Position numbers and translations under genes: made by a program
Shown: positions 1 to 8,584 of the stretch, in pieces
Layout: every line of letters begins with the position of its first letter
Position numbering within the stretch: the first letter of the stretch is position 1
The notes under the pieces: generated by a model
Seen by the model: only the letters and a program-made list of their open reading frames with translations
The model's database searches: none
What the model was told of the DNA's origin: nothing
NCBI RefSeq assembly: GCF_020551945.1
Contig: NZ_JAJBZH010000005.1
Span: forward strand, 248,001 to 312,000
Reading direction: 5' to 3'
Length of the DNA stretch: 64,000 nt
Source of the DNA: Cellulosimicrobium marinum
GTDB taxonomy: Bacteria; Actinomycetota; Actinomycetes; Actinomycetales; Cellulomonadaceae

Positions 1-27
1 AACGCCTTTCTGCTTTTCAGTATACTG

Positions 28-327
28 ATGCACACTCAAGGCGCTCAGTCATATTCATCGATTGTCGAGTCGTCGCTGCGTTGGGCGACCGGGCTTCTGG
101 AGAGAGAGCCGAATGACGCAGAGCGCGCTATCGTGAGCCTGAACTTGCTCTCGTGCCCTTTCGTGGACGACGAGTTGAAGCAGCGGGTCGCAGGAGCTTA
201 CGGGGTGTCGTCGTCCTCGGTGTCGGTAAGCCGCTTCGGAAGCGATGGCCCTCTAGGTAACGTCAGCTGGACGGGGTTTGATCTTTATGATGCGTTGCAG
301 CGGAAGCGTCTGTACGAGGTATACTGA
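28..327 (+). CDS. Small hypothetical protein
   Basis: A 99-residue soluble protein that I do not recognise. It has no signal peptide or membrane segment. The composition is mixed and acidic in the middle, with a serine-rich stretch (SSSSVSVSR) around residues 61-69. The local DNA is visibly less GC-rich than most of the window, which suggests acquired or poorly conserved DNA. The gene stands alone: the next feature is a strong hairpin about 70 bases downstream, then a decayed regulator on the other strand. It could be the surviving part of a longer gene extending left of the window, because only 27 bases precede the start. Confidence 0.4.
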   Translation: MHTQGAQSYSSIVESSLRWATGLLEREPNDAERAIVSLNLLSCPFVDDELKQRVAGAYGVSSSSVSVSRFGSDGPLGNVSWTGFDLYDALQRKRLYEVY

Positions 328-639
328 CCAAGCGTCCGGGCAACTGTTTCGGCAGACCACACACCAGCGCGGAGCGCGAGGCCCGGTTTAGCGCTCAGTC
401 TCGATGGGGCGTGGCAACACGTCCCATCGAGATCGCGCATTGCCTTCTCGCTCGGTGCTGTTTCGGTTCTGATGAGATGTTGTGCGCGTCGGGCTCGGCT
501 CACCGGTAGCCCGGTCGAGTGGACCGCGTTGCGTTCGGCTGCTTCGAACGTACGGACGTCGCGCAACGTGCGGAGCTTCACCCGCGAGGGCGATCGGCCT
601 TCCCGGACGGGTAGCAAAGAGTGGGAGTCGTCCCCCGCA
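328..639. other. Gene-poor stretch with one strong hairpin
   Basis: No convincing coding region is seen here. The only structure I can support is the hairpin at 399-432, listed separately. Short open frames on both strands lack recognisable protein features. Confidence 0.5.
399..432 (+). terminator. Perfect 15-bp hairpin with GCAA tetraloop
   Basis: Left arm TCTCGATGGGGCGTG pairs along its whole length with right arm CACGTCCCATCGAGA (one G-U pair), closed by GCAA, a GNRA-type tetraloop. It lies 72 bases after the small hypothetical gene. There is no T-run, so it may be a GC-rich terminator or another structured RNA element. Confidence 0.5.
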
Positions 640-1390
640 CCGGAGACGCGCTGGGCGCGGCGTCGCACCGCGACGACGGGCACCATGGCCGACACGTAGT
701 ACTTCACCTTGTTGGTGCTGATGGCCAGCGCGTCGGCGATCTCGCGGTTGGTCCGCCTTGCGCGATGAGGGTGCGGATCTGGTTCTGCTGGCGTTCAGTT
801 CTGCGCCGATGCTGTCCTTAGCGATCGCCGCCGGGTCGGCGGCGTCGAGCGGGGATCGCAGGTGCAGGTGGCCGCCCCCCGGGGGTCGCCCGACCCTCCA
901 GTCGCCTTGGAGCTGCTCGACCCGTTGCGCGATGGGCCGGAAGCGGTCGTCCTCGCGGCTGGCGCTGCGGTGACGGTTGTCGTGGACGTCGACCAGGAGG
1001 TTCGTCCCGTCGCAGCCCCATCTGCCCGAGGAGCGCCACGCGGACGCACGAGCGCGCGCTCTCCGCGATGGAGGTCGGCACGGCGCGCCCGTTGGCGGGC
1101 GGCAGCACGAAGCGAATCGTCAGAGAGCCTTAGCGCGTCAGCGTCCGTAGTTCGGAGCGCAGGCGCTCGAACGCCTCGATCGCCGGTTCGAGGGCGCGGG
1201 CCCTCCTGAGCGCCGCCCGTCGGGTGTGTTCAGCGCGTCGACGGTGACCTGCTCGGCCCTCATCCGGGCCGAGCGGTCGGTGAGATCGCCCGACCGCAGC
1301 ACCGCGAGGACCGACCGCAGCGCCACCTCGGCATGCTCGACGTCGCCGCTCTCGTCGATCCTTGGCCCACGCATCCGCAAACCCCATCCA
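640..1390 (-). pseudogene. Decayed HATPase-LuxR regulator
   Basis: Reading leftward, recognisable pieces lie in different frames. First comes a helical region (LEPAIEAFERLRSELRTLT), then a kinase-ATPase-like segment (VPTSIAESARS, DGTNLLVDVHD, DRFRPIAQRVEQLQG, PPGGG). The end is a LuxR-type helix-turn-helix (NREIADALAIST then KYYVSAM). This order matches actinobacterial regulators that join a histidine-kinase-like ATPase to a C-terminal LuxR DNA-binding domain. At least two frameshifts and a stop separate the pieces, so no full product can be made. The ends are approximate. The assignment rests on motif memory; the frame changes are plain in the sequence. Confidence 0.5.
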
Positions 1391-1543
1391 GCGAGCCGGG
1401 CAACGAACCGAGCCGTCGCGAGGTCGCGAGAGGACGGCTGGAGGGATCGTCGCCGGTCGGGCGCGCGGCGTCGGACTCGATGCCGTGGGGCGGGCGGCCT
1501 AGGCTGAGGTGGAGCAGTCGGTGCCTACCTCGCGGAGGCCTTC

Positions 1544-2008
1544 ATGCCCGGCTCCAGCATCACCGCGTGCCCGCTCCGTGGGCAGGTCGATCCGCGGCTC
1601 CTGCGATTCAGCGCTGGGGCGACTACCGGCGTTCTTGCCGTCGCGCTGCTCGTCCTCGACGTCGTTCGGCCGTTGAGCATCGGCCTGCTGGCCTCTCAAG
1701 TCGCGGTGTTCGCGTTCACCGCGTCCGTCAGCTTCCAGTGGACGCTGTGGGCACAGATCTACGCCCGCATTATCTGGCCGCGGATGGGACTGCCGGCCAG
1801 ATTGGAGGACGCTCGGCCGCCGAGGTTCGCTCAGTTCGTCGGCTTCGTGCTCACCGCTGTCGCGCTGTTCCTCTTCATCACCGGCTTCGACGTCGCCGGC
1901 CACATCCTGACGCTGGTCGCTCTCGGCGTCTCGGCGATCAACGCGGCCACAAGCGTGTGCCTGGGCTGCAAGGCCTATTTGCTGTTCCGCCGCTCACGAC
2001 CGGCCTGA
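1544..2008 (+). CDS. DUF4395 family membrane protein
   Basis: A 154-residue integral membrane protein with about four hydrophobic segments. It carries the DUF4395 hallmarks: an N-terminal VDPRLLRF, a central LEDARPPRFAQFVGF, and a C-terminal INAATSVCLGCKAYLL with a CxxC pair. The biochemical role of the family is unknown. Family members often sit near thioredoxin-like or sulfurtransferase proteins, but no such neighbour is present here. A GGAGG-like site (cgcggaggcc) precedes the ATG. The gene is intact although the DNA to its left is decayed. Confidence 0.85.
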   Translation: MPGSSITACPLRGQVDPRLLRFSAGATTGVLAVALLVLDVVRPLSIGLLASQVAVFAFTASVSFQWTLWAQIYARIIWPRMGLPARLEDARPPRFAQFVGFVLTAVALFLFITGFDVAGHILTLVALGVSAINAATSVCLGCKAYLLFRRSRPA

Positions 2009-2090
2009 CCTCGACGGGACGAGCGCCGGTACCGGGCGACGGGCGAACAGCCGCACCTCGCAGGTCGCGGGGAACCCCTACGCTCGCTCC

Positions 2091-2810
2091 ATGCCCACGC
2101 TCCTCCTCGTCCGCCATGGCCGCACCACCGCGAACGCGGGAGGGATCCTCGCCGGCCGGGCGGGCGGCGTCCGACTCGACGACGTGGGGCGTGAGCAGGC
2201 GCTCCGGGCCGCGGAGCGGCTCGGCGGTGTGCCGCTGGCCCGTGTGGTGACGAGCCCGCTCGAACGGTGCCGGGAGACCGCGCGGACCCTTCTCGACCAC
2301 CAGGTGGGCGTGCCGGAGACGGTGGCCGAGCACGGCATCACGGAGTGCGACTACGGGCGATGGCAGGGGCGTGAGCTCAAGAACCTGGCGAAGGAGCCGC
2401 TCTGGTCGGTCGTGCAGTCGCAGCCGTCGGCGGCGACGTTCCCGGGCGGGGAGTCGCTTGCGGCGATGCAGGCGCGAGGGGTGGAGGCGGTCCGGCGGCA
2501 CGACGCCGAGGTCGCGAAACGGTACGGGCCCGACGCGGTCTGGGCGGCCGTCTCGCACGGCGACCTCATCAAGTCGATCCTCGCGGACGCGCTGGGCATG
2601 CACCTCGACCTGTTCCAGCGCATCGTCGTCGGCCCGGCGTCGGTCTCGATCGTGCGGTACGGCCCGCACCGAACGGACGTCATCGCGACCAACACGGAGG
2701 CCGGTGACCTGTCCTGGCTGCGCGCGACCGCGCCGGCCGGGGACGCGCCCGTCGGCGGGGGAGCAGGGCACCCCCAGCCGGGCGATGAGGGCGACGACTC
2801 GACGTCGTGA
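2091..2810 (+). CDS. MSMEG_4193-type histidine phosphatase
   Basis: A 239-residue histidine phosphatase (phosphoglycerate-mutase-like fold). The catalytic LVRHGRT motif is at residues 6-12. A second arginine region (SPLERCRET) and the C-terminal AVSHGDLIK histidine follow, as expected for the phosphohistidine branch. It matches the actinobacterial subfamily known from M. smegmatis MSMEG_4193, whose substrate is unassigned. The following DUF3090 and SCO1664-type genes form the conserved partner set. The gap to the next gene is only 25 bases, so the three are likely one operon. Confidence 0.88.
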   Translation: MPTLLLVRHGRTTANAGGILAGRAGGVRLDDVGREQALRAAERLGGVPLARVVTSPLERCRETARTLLDHQVGVPETVAEHGITECDYGRWQGRELKNLAKEPLWSVVQSQPSAATFPGGESLAAMQARGVEAVRRHDAEVAKRYGPDAVWAAVSHGDLIKSILADALGMHLDLFQRIVVGPASVSIVRYGPHRTDVIATNTEAGDLSWLRATAPAGDAPVGGGAGHPQPGDEGDDSTS

Positions 2811-2835
2811 CGGGGTGCGCTCGTAGAGTGGGGAC

Positions 2836-3381
2836 ATGCCCACCCTCGTGCACGCGTTCGACTGGCCTGACCGCGTCGTGGTCGGCACCGTCGGGGAGCC
2901 CGGATCACGCACCTTCTACCTGCAGGCCCGTGAGGGCAGCAGGACGGCGAGCGTCGTCCTGGAGAAGGAGCAGTCCGCCGTCCTCGCCGAGGCGATCGAA
3001 CGGGTCCTCGACGAGCTGATGGCGGCGCCCGACAACGAGTACAGCATCCCCACCGACGTGCCCGCCGAGCTCGTCGACGACGGCCCCCTCGACCAGCCGG
3101 TCGAGGAGGAGTTCCGCACAGGCTCGATGCGGCTCGCCTGGGACCCCCGCACGGCACAGGTCGTCGTCGAGGCGTACCCGCTCGTGGACGACGACGAGGC
3201 CACCGACGAGGACGACGCCGAGCCCGCGGAGGTCCTGCTCGTGCGGATGCCCGTCGGGACGGCGCGCGCGTTCGTCCAGCGCACCCGCGCCGTCGTGCAG
3301 TCCGGGCGTCCCGCCTGCCCGCTCTGCGGCCGCCCCGTCGACCCCGACGGGCACGAGTGCGCCCCGACCGACGAGGCGTGA
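2836..3381 (+). CDS. DUF3090 family protein
   Basis: A 181-residue soluble protein of the actinobacterial DUF3090 family, function unknown. The opening region (VGEPGSRTFYLQA), the central RLAWDP and the C-terminal zinc-ribbon-like CPLCGRPVDPDGHEC are all typical. The cysteines and histidine near the end probably bind a metal. Its stop overlaps the GTG start of the next gene by four bases, so translation is probably coupled. The phosphatase/DUF3090/SCO1664 order is conserved in many actinomycetes, which argues for a shared pathway. The reaction is not established. Confidence 0.9.
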   Translation: MPTLVHAFDWPDRVVVGTVGEPGSRTFYLQAREGSRTASVVLEKEQSAVLAEAIERVLDELMAAPDNEYSIPTDVPAELVDDGPLDQPVEEEFRTGSMRLAWDPRTAQVVVEAYPLVDDDEATDEDDAEPAEVLLVRMPVGTARAFVQRTRAVVQSGRPACPLCGRPVDPDGHECAPTDEA

Positions 3382-4160
3382 CGACCCCGCACGACGACCT
3401 CGACACGGCACCGCTCGAGGTCGTCGGCCGCATCCGCACGGCGTCCAACGCGACGTTCCTCGCGCGCATCGGCGACGTCGACGTCGTCTACAAGCCGATC
3501 GCCGGCGAGCGTCCGCTCTGGGACTTCCCCGACGGCACGCTCGCCGGCCGGGAGGTCGCCGCGTACCTCGTCTCGGAGTCCACGGGCTGGGGCGTCGTCC
3601 CGTGTACGTGGCTGCGGGACGGGCCGCACGGCCCCGGCATGGTGCAGTTCTGGCAGGACGTCGACCCGGCGCAGTCGCCCGTCGACGTCGTGCCGACCCC
3701 CGAGGTCCCGGACGGCGTGCAGACCGTCCTGGAAGGCGTCGACGAGGACGACCGGCCCGTCACCCTCGTCCACGAGGACTCGGCGGCGCTGCGCCGGATG
3801 GCCGTGCTCGACGTCCTGCTCAACAACGCCGACCGCAAGGGCGGGCACGTGCTGCCCCTCGCGGACGGGCGACGCGTCGGCGTCGACCACGGCGTGACGT
3901 TCCACGTCGAGCCGAAGGTCCGCACCGTGCTGTGGGGCTGGCTCGGCGCGAGCCTCGACGCCGACGAGCTCGCCGGTGTCGCACGGGTCCGGGACGACCT
4001 CGGCACCGGTCTCGACGGGGACCTCGGCGGCCGCCTCAGTGGTCTGCTCACGGCGGACGAGGTCGCCGCGCTCGCGGAACGGTGCGACGGGCTGCTCGCC
4101 GCGGCGCGGTTCCCCGCACCGTCGGGAGACATGCCCGCCGTCCCGTGGCCGCTGTTCTGA
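3378..4160 (+). CDS. SCO1664 family protein, PI3/4-kinase-like
   Basis: About 260 residues, with the family start pattern LEVVGRIRTASNATFL followed by a nucleotide-binding lysine region (VVYKPIAGERPLWDFP). A catalytic-loop-like LLNNADRKGGH and a metal-site-like VDHGVTFH follow, which together resemble a small PI3/4-kinase or HipA-like fold. The natural substrate is unknown. I chose the GTG at 3378 because it overlaps the DUF3090 stop as GTGA; an in-frame ATG lies 21 bases earlier. It is the last gene of the three-gene set. About 230 bases without recognisable features follow. Confidence 0.85.
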   Translation: MTTPHDDLDTAPLEVVGRIRTASNATFLARIGDVDVVYKPIAGERPLWDFPDGTLAGREVAAYLVSESTGWGVVPCTWLRDGPHGPGMVQFWQDVDPAQSPVDVVPTPEVPDGVQTVLEGVDEDDRPVTLVHEDSAALRRMAVLDVLLNNADRKGGHVLPLADGRRVGVDHGVTFHVEPKVRTVLWGWLGASLDADELAGVARVRDDLGTGLDGDLGGRLSGLLTADEVAALAERCDGLLAAARFPAPSGDMPAVPWPLF

Positions 4161-4388
4161 AATTGTTGCCATTGCATGCGTCGGGCGCAGAACAGACACT
4201 TCGGGCGAACAGTGCGCTTCGGGAAGGTCGCGTGCGAGTGGCGAGGCTGATCGTTTGTTGCGGCACCTACTCGGGGATTCTGCGCAAGTCGCGCACAGAG
4301 GTCAGCCGGCATCGATGGCTGCGAGCCTGCAGTTGATCGTCGTCCGAAACTCAGCAGCTCGCTACCGGGATGGTCGATCTGTGTCACA

Positions 4389-5099
4389 ATGCCCTACATG
4401 ACGGCCGGATCTGCGCCACAGCCAGCGGGCGATTCAGAAGTACTACTCGCGATGTACTCCGCACTCGTGGCCCGCCATCAGAGTTCCGATTCGCGCACCT
4501 GGCAGTTGGTTGGAATTGCCATTGCGGCGGAGGTGGCGTTATGGATCGGTCTGGGGCAATCGCTCAGTGCCGCCTTCTATCTGTTGATTGGCCTGGGCGC
4601 GCTCGCCGTGAGCGTCGTCTCGATCTTGGCAATCCGCTATACGGAACTGAGTTCGATGCTTGATCGACAACTGTTGGGTGCTTATGAGGATCATTTCGGA
4701 GTGCCTACCGAACTGCGCCTCCACCATGATCTTCGCCTAGAAGATCGTCTGTGGGAGATGAGCGGACATCTTTCGCCAGAGCGGCGGTCGCGGCTCTTTA
4801 AGCGAAGAATCGCGAAGAGGCGCCCGTCTGAACGGCGCGCGGGCGACGCCTGGGTGCTGTGGCGGGTCGACATGGTGCTGAGTGCCCTTGGCCAGCCATC
4901 GATTGTATTTACAGCGATTCTTGCCCTGGCAGGATGTCTCGGCCTAGGTCTCGGAGTTTATCAAGCCAGCGCGTCGCATGCCATTGCGATTTCAATTACC
5001 GCCCTGTCTCTCGTTGTCCTAGCGCTACCTTGGTTCACGTCGATGGATTCAGTCGTCGGAGGAAGGTTGCGGAACGGAGTTTCGAGAATTCTAGGCTAA
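4389..5099 (+). CDS. Hypothetical four-helix membrane protein
   Basis: A 236-residue protein that I do not recognise. Two hydrophobic segments lie near residues 40-58 and 63-83. A charged cytoplasmic-looking region follows (residues 90-160, rich in Arg/Lys, including KRRIAKRRPSERR), then two more hydrophobic segments near residues 175-195 and 200-218. The symmetric two-plus-two layout with a charged middle recalls SLATT-type membrane effectors of nucleotide-signalling systems, but I see no specific motif proving that. The DNA has a lower GC content than its neighbours, suggesting acquisition. A second in-frame ATG nine bases downstream could also be the start. Confidence 0.5.
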   Translation: MPYMTAGSAPQPAGDSEVLLAMYSALVARHQSSDSRTWQLVGIAIAAEVALWIGLGQSLSAAFYLLIGLGALAVSVVSILAIRYTELSSMLDRQLLGAYEDHFGVPTELRLHHDLRLEDRLWEMSGHLSPERRSRLFKRRIAKRRPSERRAGDAWVLWRVDMVLSALGQPSIVFTAILALAGCLGLGLGVYQASASHAIAISITALSLVVLALPWFTSMDSVVGGRLRNGVSRILG

Positions 5100-5129
5100 C
5101 GCTCACCGGCCTTCTGCTGATCGAAATTC

Positions 5130-5888
5130 TGACTCAGCGACCGTTCGGATCCGAGGCGTTGCGCGTGGGACGCCTCGGTTTCGTTGGCGCGCGCCTCGCC
5201 GTGGCGCAGGAATTTCACGCGCTCTACAGGGACCTCGCGCCCATCGGGCTGCGTGCGGAGGTACGCGGCCATCTCTATGACGAACTTGTCGATCGGCGTC
5301 GTGATGGTGCTCTCGCGCTGCCCCGGTAGTCGAGGTCCGTAGCGACCGGTGGAGTTACGTGCCTGGTGACGGGCACGGACTTGTCGGCGAGCTGCAAGAG
5401 CAGTGCTTCGCTGAGCATGACGGTCGCCGCCTTGGATGAGATCGTAACTCTGGGTCGCCCTCCGGGGCGCGTACGCGAGTTCGGACGACACCGTCACGAT
5501 GATGCAGTCCGAACGCGCTCGACGAAGGCGTCGATGATGCGGATCGGCCCGAGCGCGTTGGTGGTGATCGTCTCCTCAGCCGTGGAGCGAAGCCCTCGGG
5601 CTGGTGCGAGTCCTCGACGCACTCGATCTCGGACATGGCGACGAGCGTATCGAGGTCGGGTGCCCCGAGCGCTCGTCCTTCGCTGCGGACGCGTTGCGCT
5701 CGGGGGTCGGTCGTGTCGGTGCGACCAGTGTCGATGCCGGGGCGCTTGGCGGCGATCCGCTCGAGCCGCTCGGTGCGGCGCCCGCCGACGATGACCGTGC
5801 TGCCCTGGTAGTGGACAGCGACGGCGAGCCGAGGCCGATGGCGCTCGGCGCGCCAGGGAACGAGAACCGTGCTGGTCGGGATATCCAT
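5130..5888 (-). pseudogene. Frameshifted short-chain dehydrogenase (DltE-like)
   Basis: Reading leftward, a short-chain dehydrogenase can be followed across several frames. It starts MDIPTSTVLVPW and continues with STVIVGGRRTERLERIAA, then PDLDTLVAMS. Next come TAEETITTNALGPIRIIDAF, VTVSSELAYAPRRATQSYD and the C-terminal REVPVERVKFLRHGEAR. The active-site Ser region and the Tyr of the YxxxK region (now without its Lys) are still visible. At least four frame changes break it, and the glycine-rich nucleotide loop after the first strand is damaged. The family would have been a NADP-dependent oxidoreductase of the DltE type. Ends are approximate. Confidence 0.65.
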
Positions 5889-5986
5889 GCCTCGATGCTC
5901 GGCGCGTGCGGGCGGCGCAGGAGAGACGGCCGAACAGGGACCGGCAATCCCTGGCACCGCCCGCGGCGAGGCCGGACGATCGACGC

Positions 5987-6247
5987 ATGGACCGTGCCGC
6001 GCTTGCGGAACCCCTTCGCCGCCCCACAAGCCCCTGCCGCAGGCGAAGTCGGGCCGGTACTGTCAGGCGCTGCTAACCGAGGACCAACTCTGGGCGCTGC
6101 TCGTGCTGACCACCGCCCGGTAGCCGGTCGGTGGAGAAGGCCAGGCTGCTCACGGTGCTCGGCACGCAGGACCGCGCCGACTTGACCGAGACGGTCGGCA
6201 CTCGCGTAGTGGGAGCGACGAGTTCTGCCTCCCTCGACAGTCTGTGA
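5987..6247 (+). pseudogene. Possible remnant of a divergent XRE-type regulator
   Basis: The frame opens MDRAALAEPLRRP, much like actinobacterial XRE regulators that begin MDRxALAxxLRRRR. A second piece ends SVEKARLLTVLGTQDRADL, after a frame change and stops. Only about 260 bases remain, far short of a usual 270-residue regulator. Such regulators are often divergent from short-chain dehydrogenases, and this remnant starts about 100 bases from the broken dehydrogenase on the opposite strand. The evidence is weak. Confidence 0.28.
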
Positions 6248-6278
6248 CCTCGTACACGACGACCGAAGGAGAACCACG

Positions 6279-6845
6279 ATGCGTGACGTGACCTACTCGA
6301 TGAGCACGTCGGCGGACGGCTACATCGCCGGGCCGGACGGGGACTTCGCCTGGGGAGGGCCGTCGCCGGAGGCGTTCCAGCACTGGACGGACGAGATCCG
6401 CCGGGTCGGGACGCACCTGCTCGGCCAACGCCTGCACGAGACGATGCTCTACTGGGACGGGCGCGACGACGACCCGGCGCTCAGCGAGGCGGAGCGCGAC
6501 TGGGCGCGGCTGTGGAACGCGCTGCCGAAGGTCGTGTTCTCCCGCACGCTCACGGAGGTCCAGGGGTCCCACGCCCGGCTGGCGACGGACGGCCTCGCGG
6601 AGGAGGTCGCGCGGCTGCGCGCGGAGCCGGGAGAGGGGGAGATCGCGATCGGCGGCGCAGGCCTCGCCGCGGACGCCGCGGCGCTCGACCTCGTCGACGA
6701 GTACCGCGCGATGGTCCACCCCGTGCTCGTGGGCGGCGGCACCCCGTTCTTCGCGCAGGCCGGTCGCCAGGTCCGACTGCGCCTCGTCGAGACGCGGCCG
6801 TTCCCGGACGGCGTCGTGCTGCACCGGTACCGCGTCGAGAGGTAG
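6279..6845 (+). CDS. Dihydrofolate-reductase-family protein (RibD C-terminal type)
   Basis: A 188-residue protein of the YwjB/YyaP/RibD-C class. It has the opening strand VTYSMSTSADGYIAGPDGDFAW and an internal IGGAGLAADA loop. The ending is typical: EYRAMVHPVLVGGGTPFF, then the terminal VVLHRYRV. These proteins share the NADPH-binding DHFR fold but are mostly of unknown substrate. A good ribosome site (aaggagaac) precedes the ATG. It is intact and begins immediately after the decayed dehydrogenase region. Confidence 0.88.
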   Translation: MRDVTYSMSTSADGYIAGPDGDFAWGGPSPEAFQHWTDEIRRVGTHLLGQRLHETMLYWDGRDDDPALSEAERDWARLWNALPKVVFSRTLTEVQGSHARLATDGLAEEVARLRAEPGEGEIAIGGAGLAADAAALDLVDEYRAMVHPVLVGGGTPFFAQAGRQVRLRLVETRPFPDGVVLHRYRVER

Positions 6846-6873
6846 CGGCGCCCGGTATGCCGGGGTTGGTAGC

Positions 6874-7545
6874 GTGCCGTGGGTGTTCTCGAAGAGACGA
6901 CGCGCCGCGCGGCGGCTCAGACCGGGCGACGGTCACGCCCTCGCCCGCTACCGGTGGTGGCAGCCGCTGTCGCGCGCGCTGCTGCACGTGCGGCTCGTCG
7001 GGCCCGACGGTCGCGAGGAGACGTGGTCGGTCGACGTCCGGCTCTGGGGCGACTCCGAGGACGGGGACGTGCGGGCCCGGCTCTACCGGGACGGCCGCCA
7101 CGACGCGACGTCCAGGCTGCCGGCCGCCTTCCCCGTGCCGGGCGGCACCATCGAGGTCGAGGCGAGCGGGTACGGCCTCAAGCGCTGCCACTACGTGCCC
7201 GACGACGGCGGGCCGGCCCGTCAGCTCGTGCCCGACCCGGCGTCCGCCGAGGGGCGGCGGGCGCGCCTCGAGCGCGACCGGCCCGGCGTGAGCCGCGCGG
7301 TCGGGGTCGTCTCCTGGGGCGTCCTCGTCGTCGCGCTCGTGCTCGGAGTCCCGCAGATCGTCGAGCAGGTCTCGCAGATCCCGCCCGTGGCGGAGAACCT
7401 CGGCACCTTCACGTCACCGGTCCACCTCTCCGGGACGCTCAACGTCGCGCTCGTCGTCGCGACGGTCCTCGCCAGCACCGAGCGCGCGCTGCGCCTGCGC
7501 TACCACTGGCTGCTCGACGGCGGTCTGTTCGACGGCGACGAGTGA
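6874..7545 (+). CDS. Hypothetical protein with C-terminal membrane anchor
   Basis: About 220 residues and no family that I recognise. The first 130 residues look soluble and beta-rich (RALLHVRLVGPDGREETWSV, GGTIEVEASGYG). Two hydrophobic segments lie near residues 144-162 and 185-203. The end is RLRYHWLLDGGLFDGDE. It may be a small membrane-anchored cell-surface or scaffolding protein. The start is uncertain: GTG at 6874 or an in-frame GTG nine bases later. A strong shared terminator hairpin follows directly after the stop. Confidence 0.6.
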   Translation: MPWVFSKRRRAARRLRPGDGHALARYRWWQPLSRALLHVRLVGPDGREETWSVDVRLWGDSEDGDVRARLYRDGRHDATSRLPAAFPVPGGTIEVEASGYGLKRCHYVPDDGGPARQLVPDPASAEGRRARLERDRPGVSRAVGVVSWGVLVVALVLGVPQIVEQVSQIPPVAENLGTFTSPVHLSGTLNVALVVATVLASTERALRLRYHWLLDGGLFDGDE

Positions 7546-7587
7546 GCCCGGTGACGGACCCAGGCCACCGGGTTCACACCGGGCTCA
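7543..7587. terminator. Bidirectional terminator hairpin
   Basis: Arms TGAGCCCGGTG (7543-7553) and CACCGGGCTCA (7577-7587) are perfectly complementary over 11 bases with a 23-base loop. The hairpin sits between two convergent genes and overlaps the end of each, so it probably serves both. Confidence 0.65.
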
Positions 7588-8397
7588 GACCGGGTCCAGC
7601 GCCGGGACGGCGGTGGGCGCGAGCCCTGCCGACGCGACCGCGGCGGTGCGGCTCGTCGCGCCGAGTCGGGCGTAGACGTGCTCGAGGTGCGTGCGGACCG
7701 TCGCTGCGGAGATCCCCAGCGCGGCGCCGATCTCCTTGTTGCTCATGCCGATCTCGACGAGCTGCACGATCTCGCGCTGCCGCCCGGTGAGCGCGTCCGG
7801 CGTGCGGGCACGGTCCGTGGACGGTGCGGCGACGGCGGTGAGGACGTCGCGCAGGTGCGGCAGGAGCAGGCGGCAGATCGTGAGCTCCCGCTCGCCGAAC
7901 GGTGACCCCGACGCGCGGGGAGCGAGGAGGCGCAGTGACCTCGCCCCGCCCAGCGGGTAGCCGAGGATCAGCTCGTCGTCGACCACGAGGTACTCGCGGT
8001 GCACGGGGTGCTCGGACCAGCGTCGCTCGCCGTACCAGGAGCGGATGCTCGTGGCGACGGCCGTCCCCGTGCGCTCGATGAGGCTGCACGGGCTCACCCA
8101 CCAGTGGTCGACCAGCACTCCCATGCCGTCGTCGCCGTCGTCCGGCGACCACTGCTCCACGTCGGACGGGGCGACCTCGTACTCCTGGCCCGCCTCGACG
8201 CCCTGCTCGTGCTGGAGGGAGAAGTCACGCGCGTCCATGGCGTGGAACGCGACCCCGTCGCTGTCGAGCAGCCGCTCCAGACGTCGGAGGATCTCGGCGA
8301 CGACCGCCGTGCTCGGGGCGTGCCGGGACACCTGAGCGAGGTCGAGGACGTCGCGCAGCACGACGATGTCGGCGCTCGACGGCGTGGAACGTGTCAT
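7585..8397 (-). CDS. LuxR-family transcriptional regulator
   Basis: A 270-residue regulator. The C-terminal 65 residues are a classic LuxR/NarL helix-turn-helix: LTGRQREIVQLVEIGMSNKE, then ISAATVRTHLEHVYARLG. The N-terminal 190 residues look like a sensory alpha/beta domain with no receiver Asp cluster and no recognised motif, so the signal is unknown. I chose the ATG at 8397 (MTRSTPSS), because upstream in-frame sequence is low-complexity and would run into the divergent secreted-protein gene. It ends inside the shared terminator. Confidence 0.85.
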   Translation of the reverse strand: MTRSTPSSADIVVLRDVLDLAQVSRHAPSTAVVAEILRRLERLLDSDGVAFHAMDARDFSLQHEQGVEAGQEYEVAPSDVEQWSPDDGDDGMGVLVDHWWVSPCSLIERTGTAVATSIRSWYGERRWSEHPVHREYLVVDDELILGYPLGGARSLRLLAPRASGSPFGERELTICRLLLPHLRDVLTAVAAPSTDRARTPDALTGRQREIVQLVEIGMSNKEIGAALGISAATVRTHLEHVYARLGATSRTAAVASAGLAPTAVPALDPV

Positions 8398-8584
8398 GGG
8401 AGCCTCCCGTGTTCCGTCCTTCGACGATAGGACCGCCGAGCCCGCCGAGGAAGGCCGATCCGCCCGCGGGCGCCCACGGACGGCCCGGATACGACGAACG
8501 TCGTATGGCCGGGGCCGTCGACCGGGCCGGACGCTGGGAGCACACGCGCCGGACCCCGGCGCCTCGGCGAGAGCGGTGAGAGCG

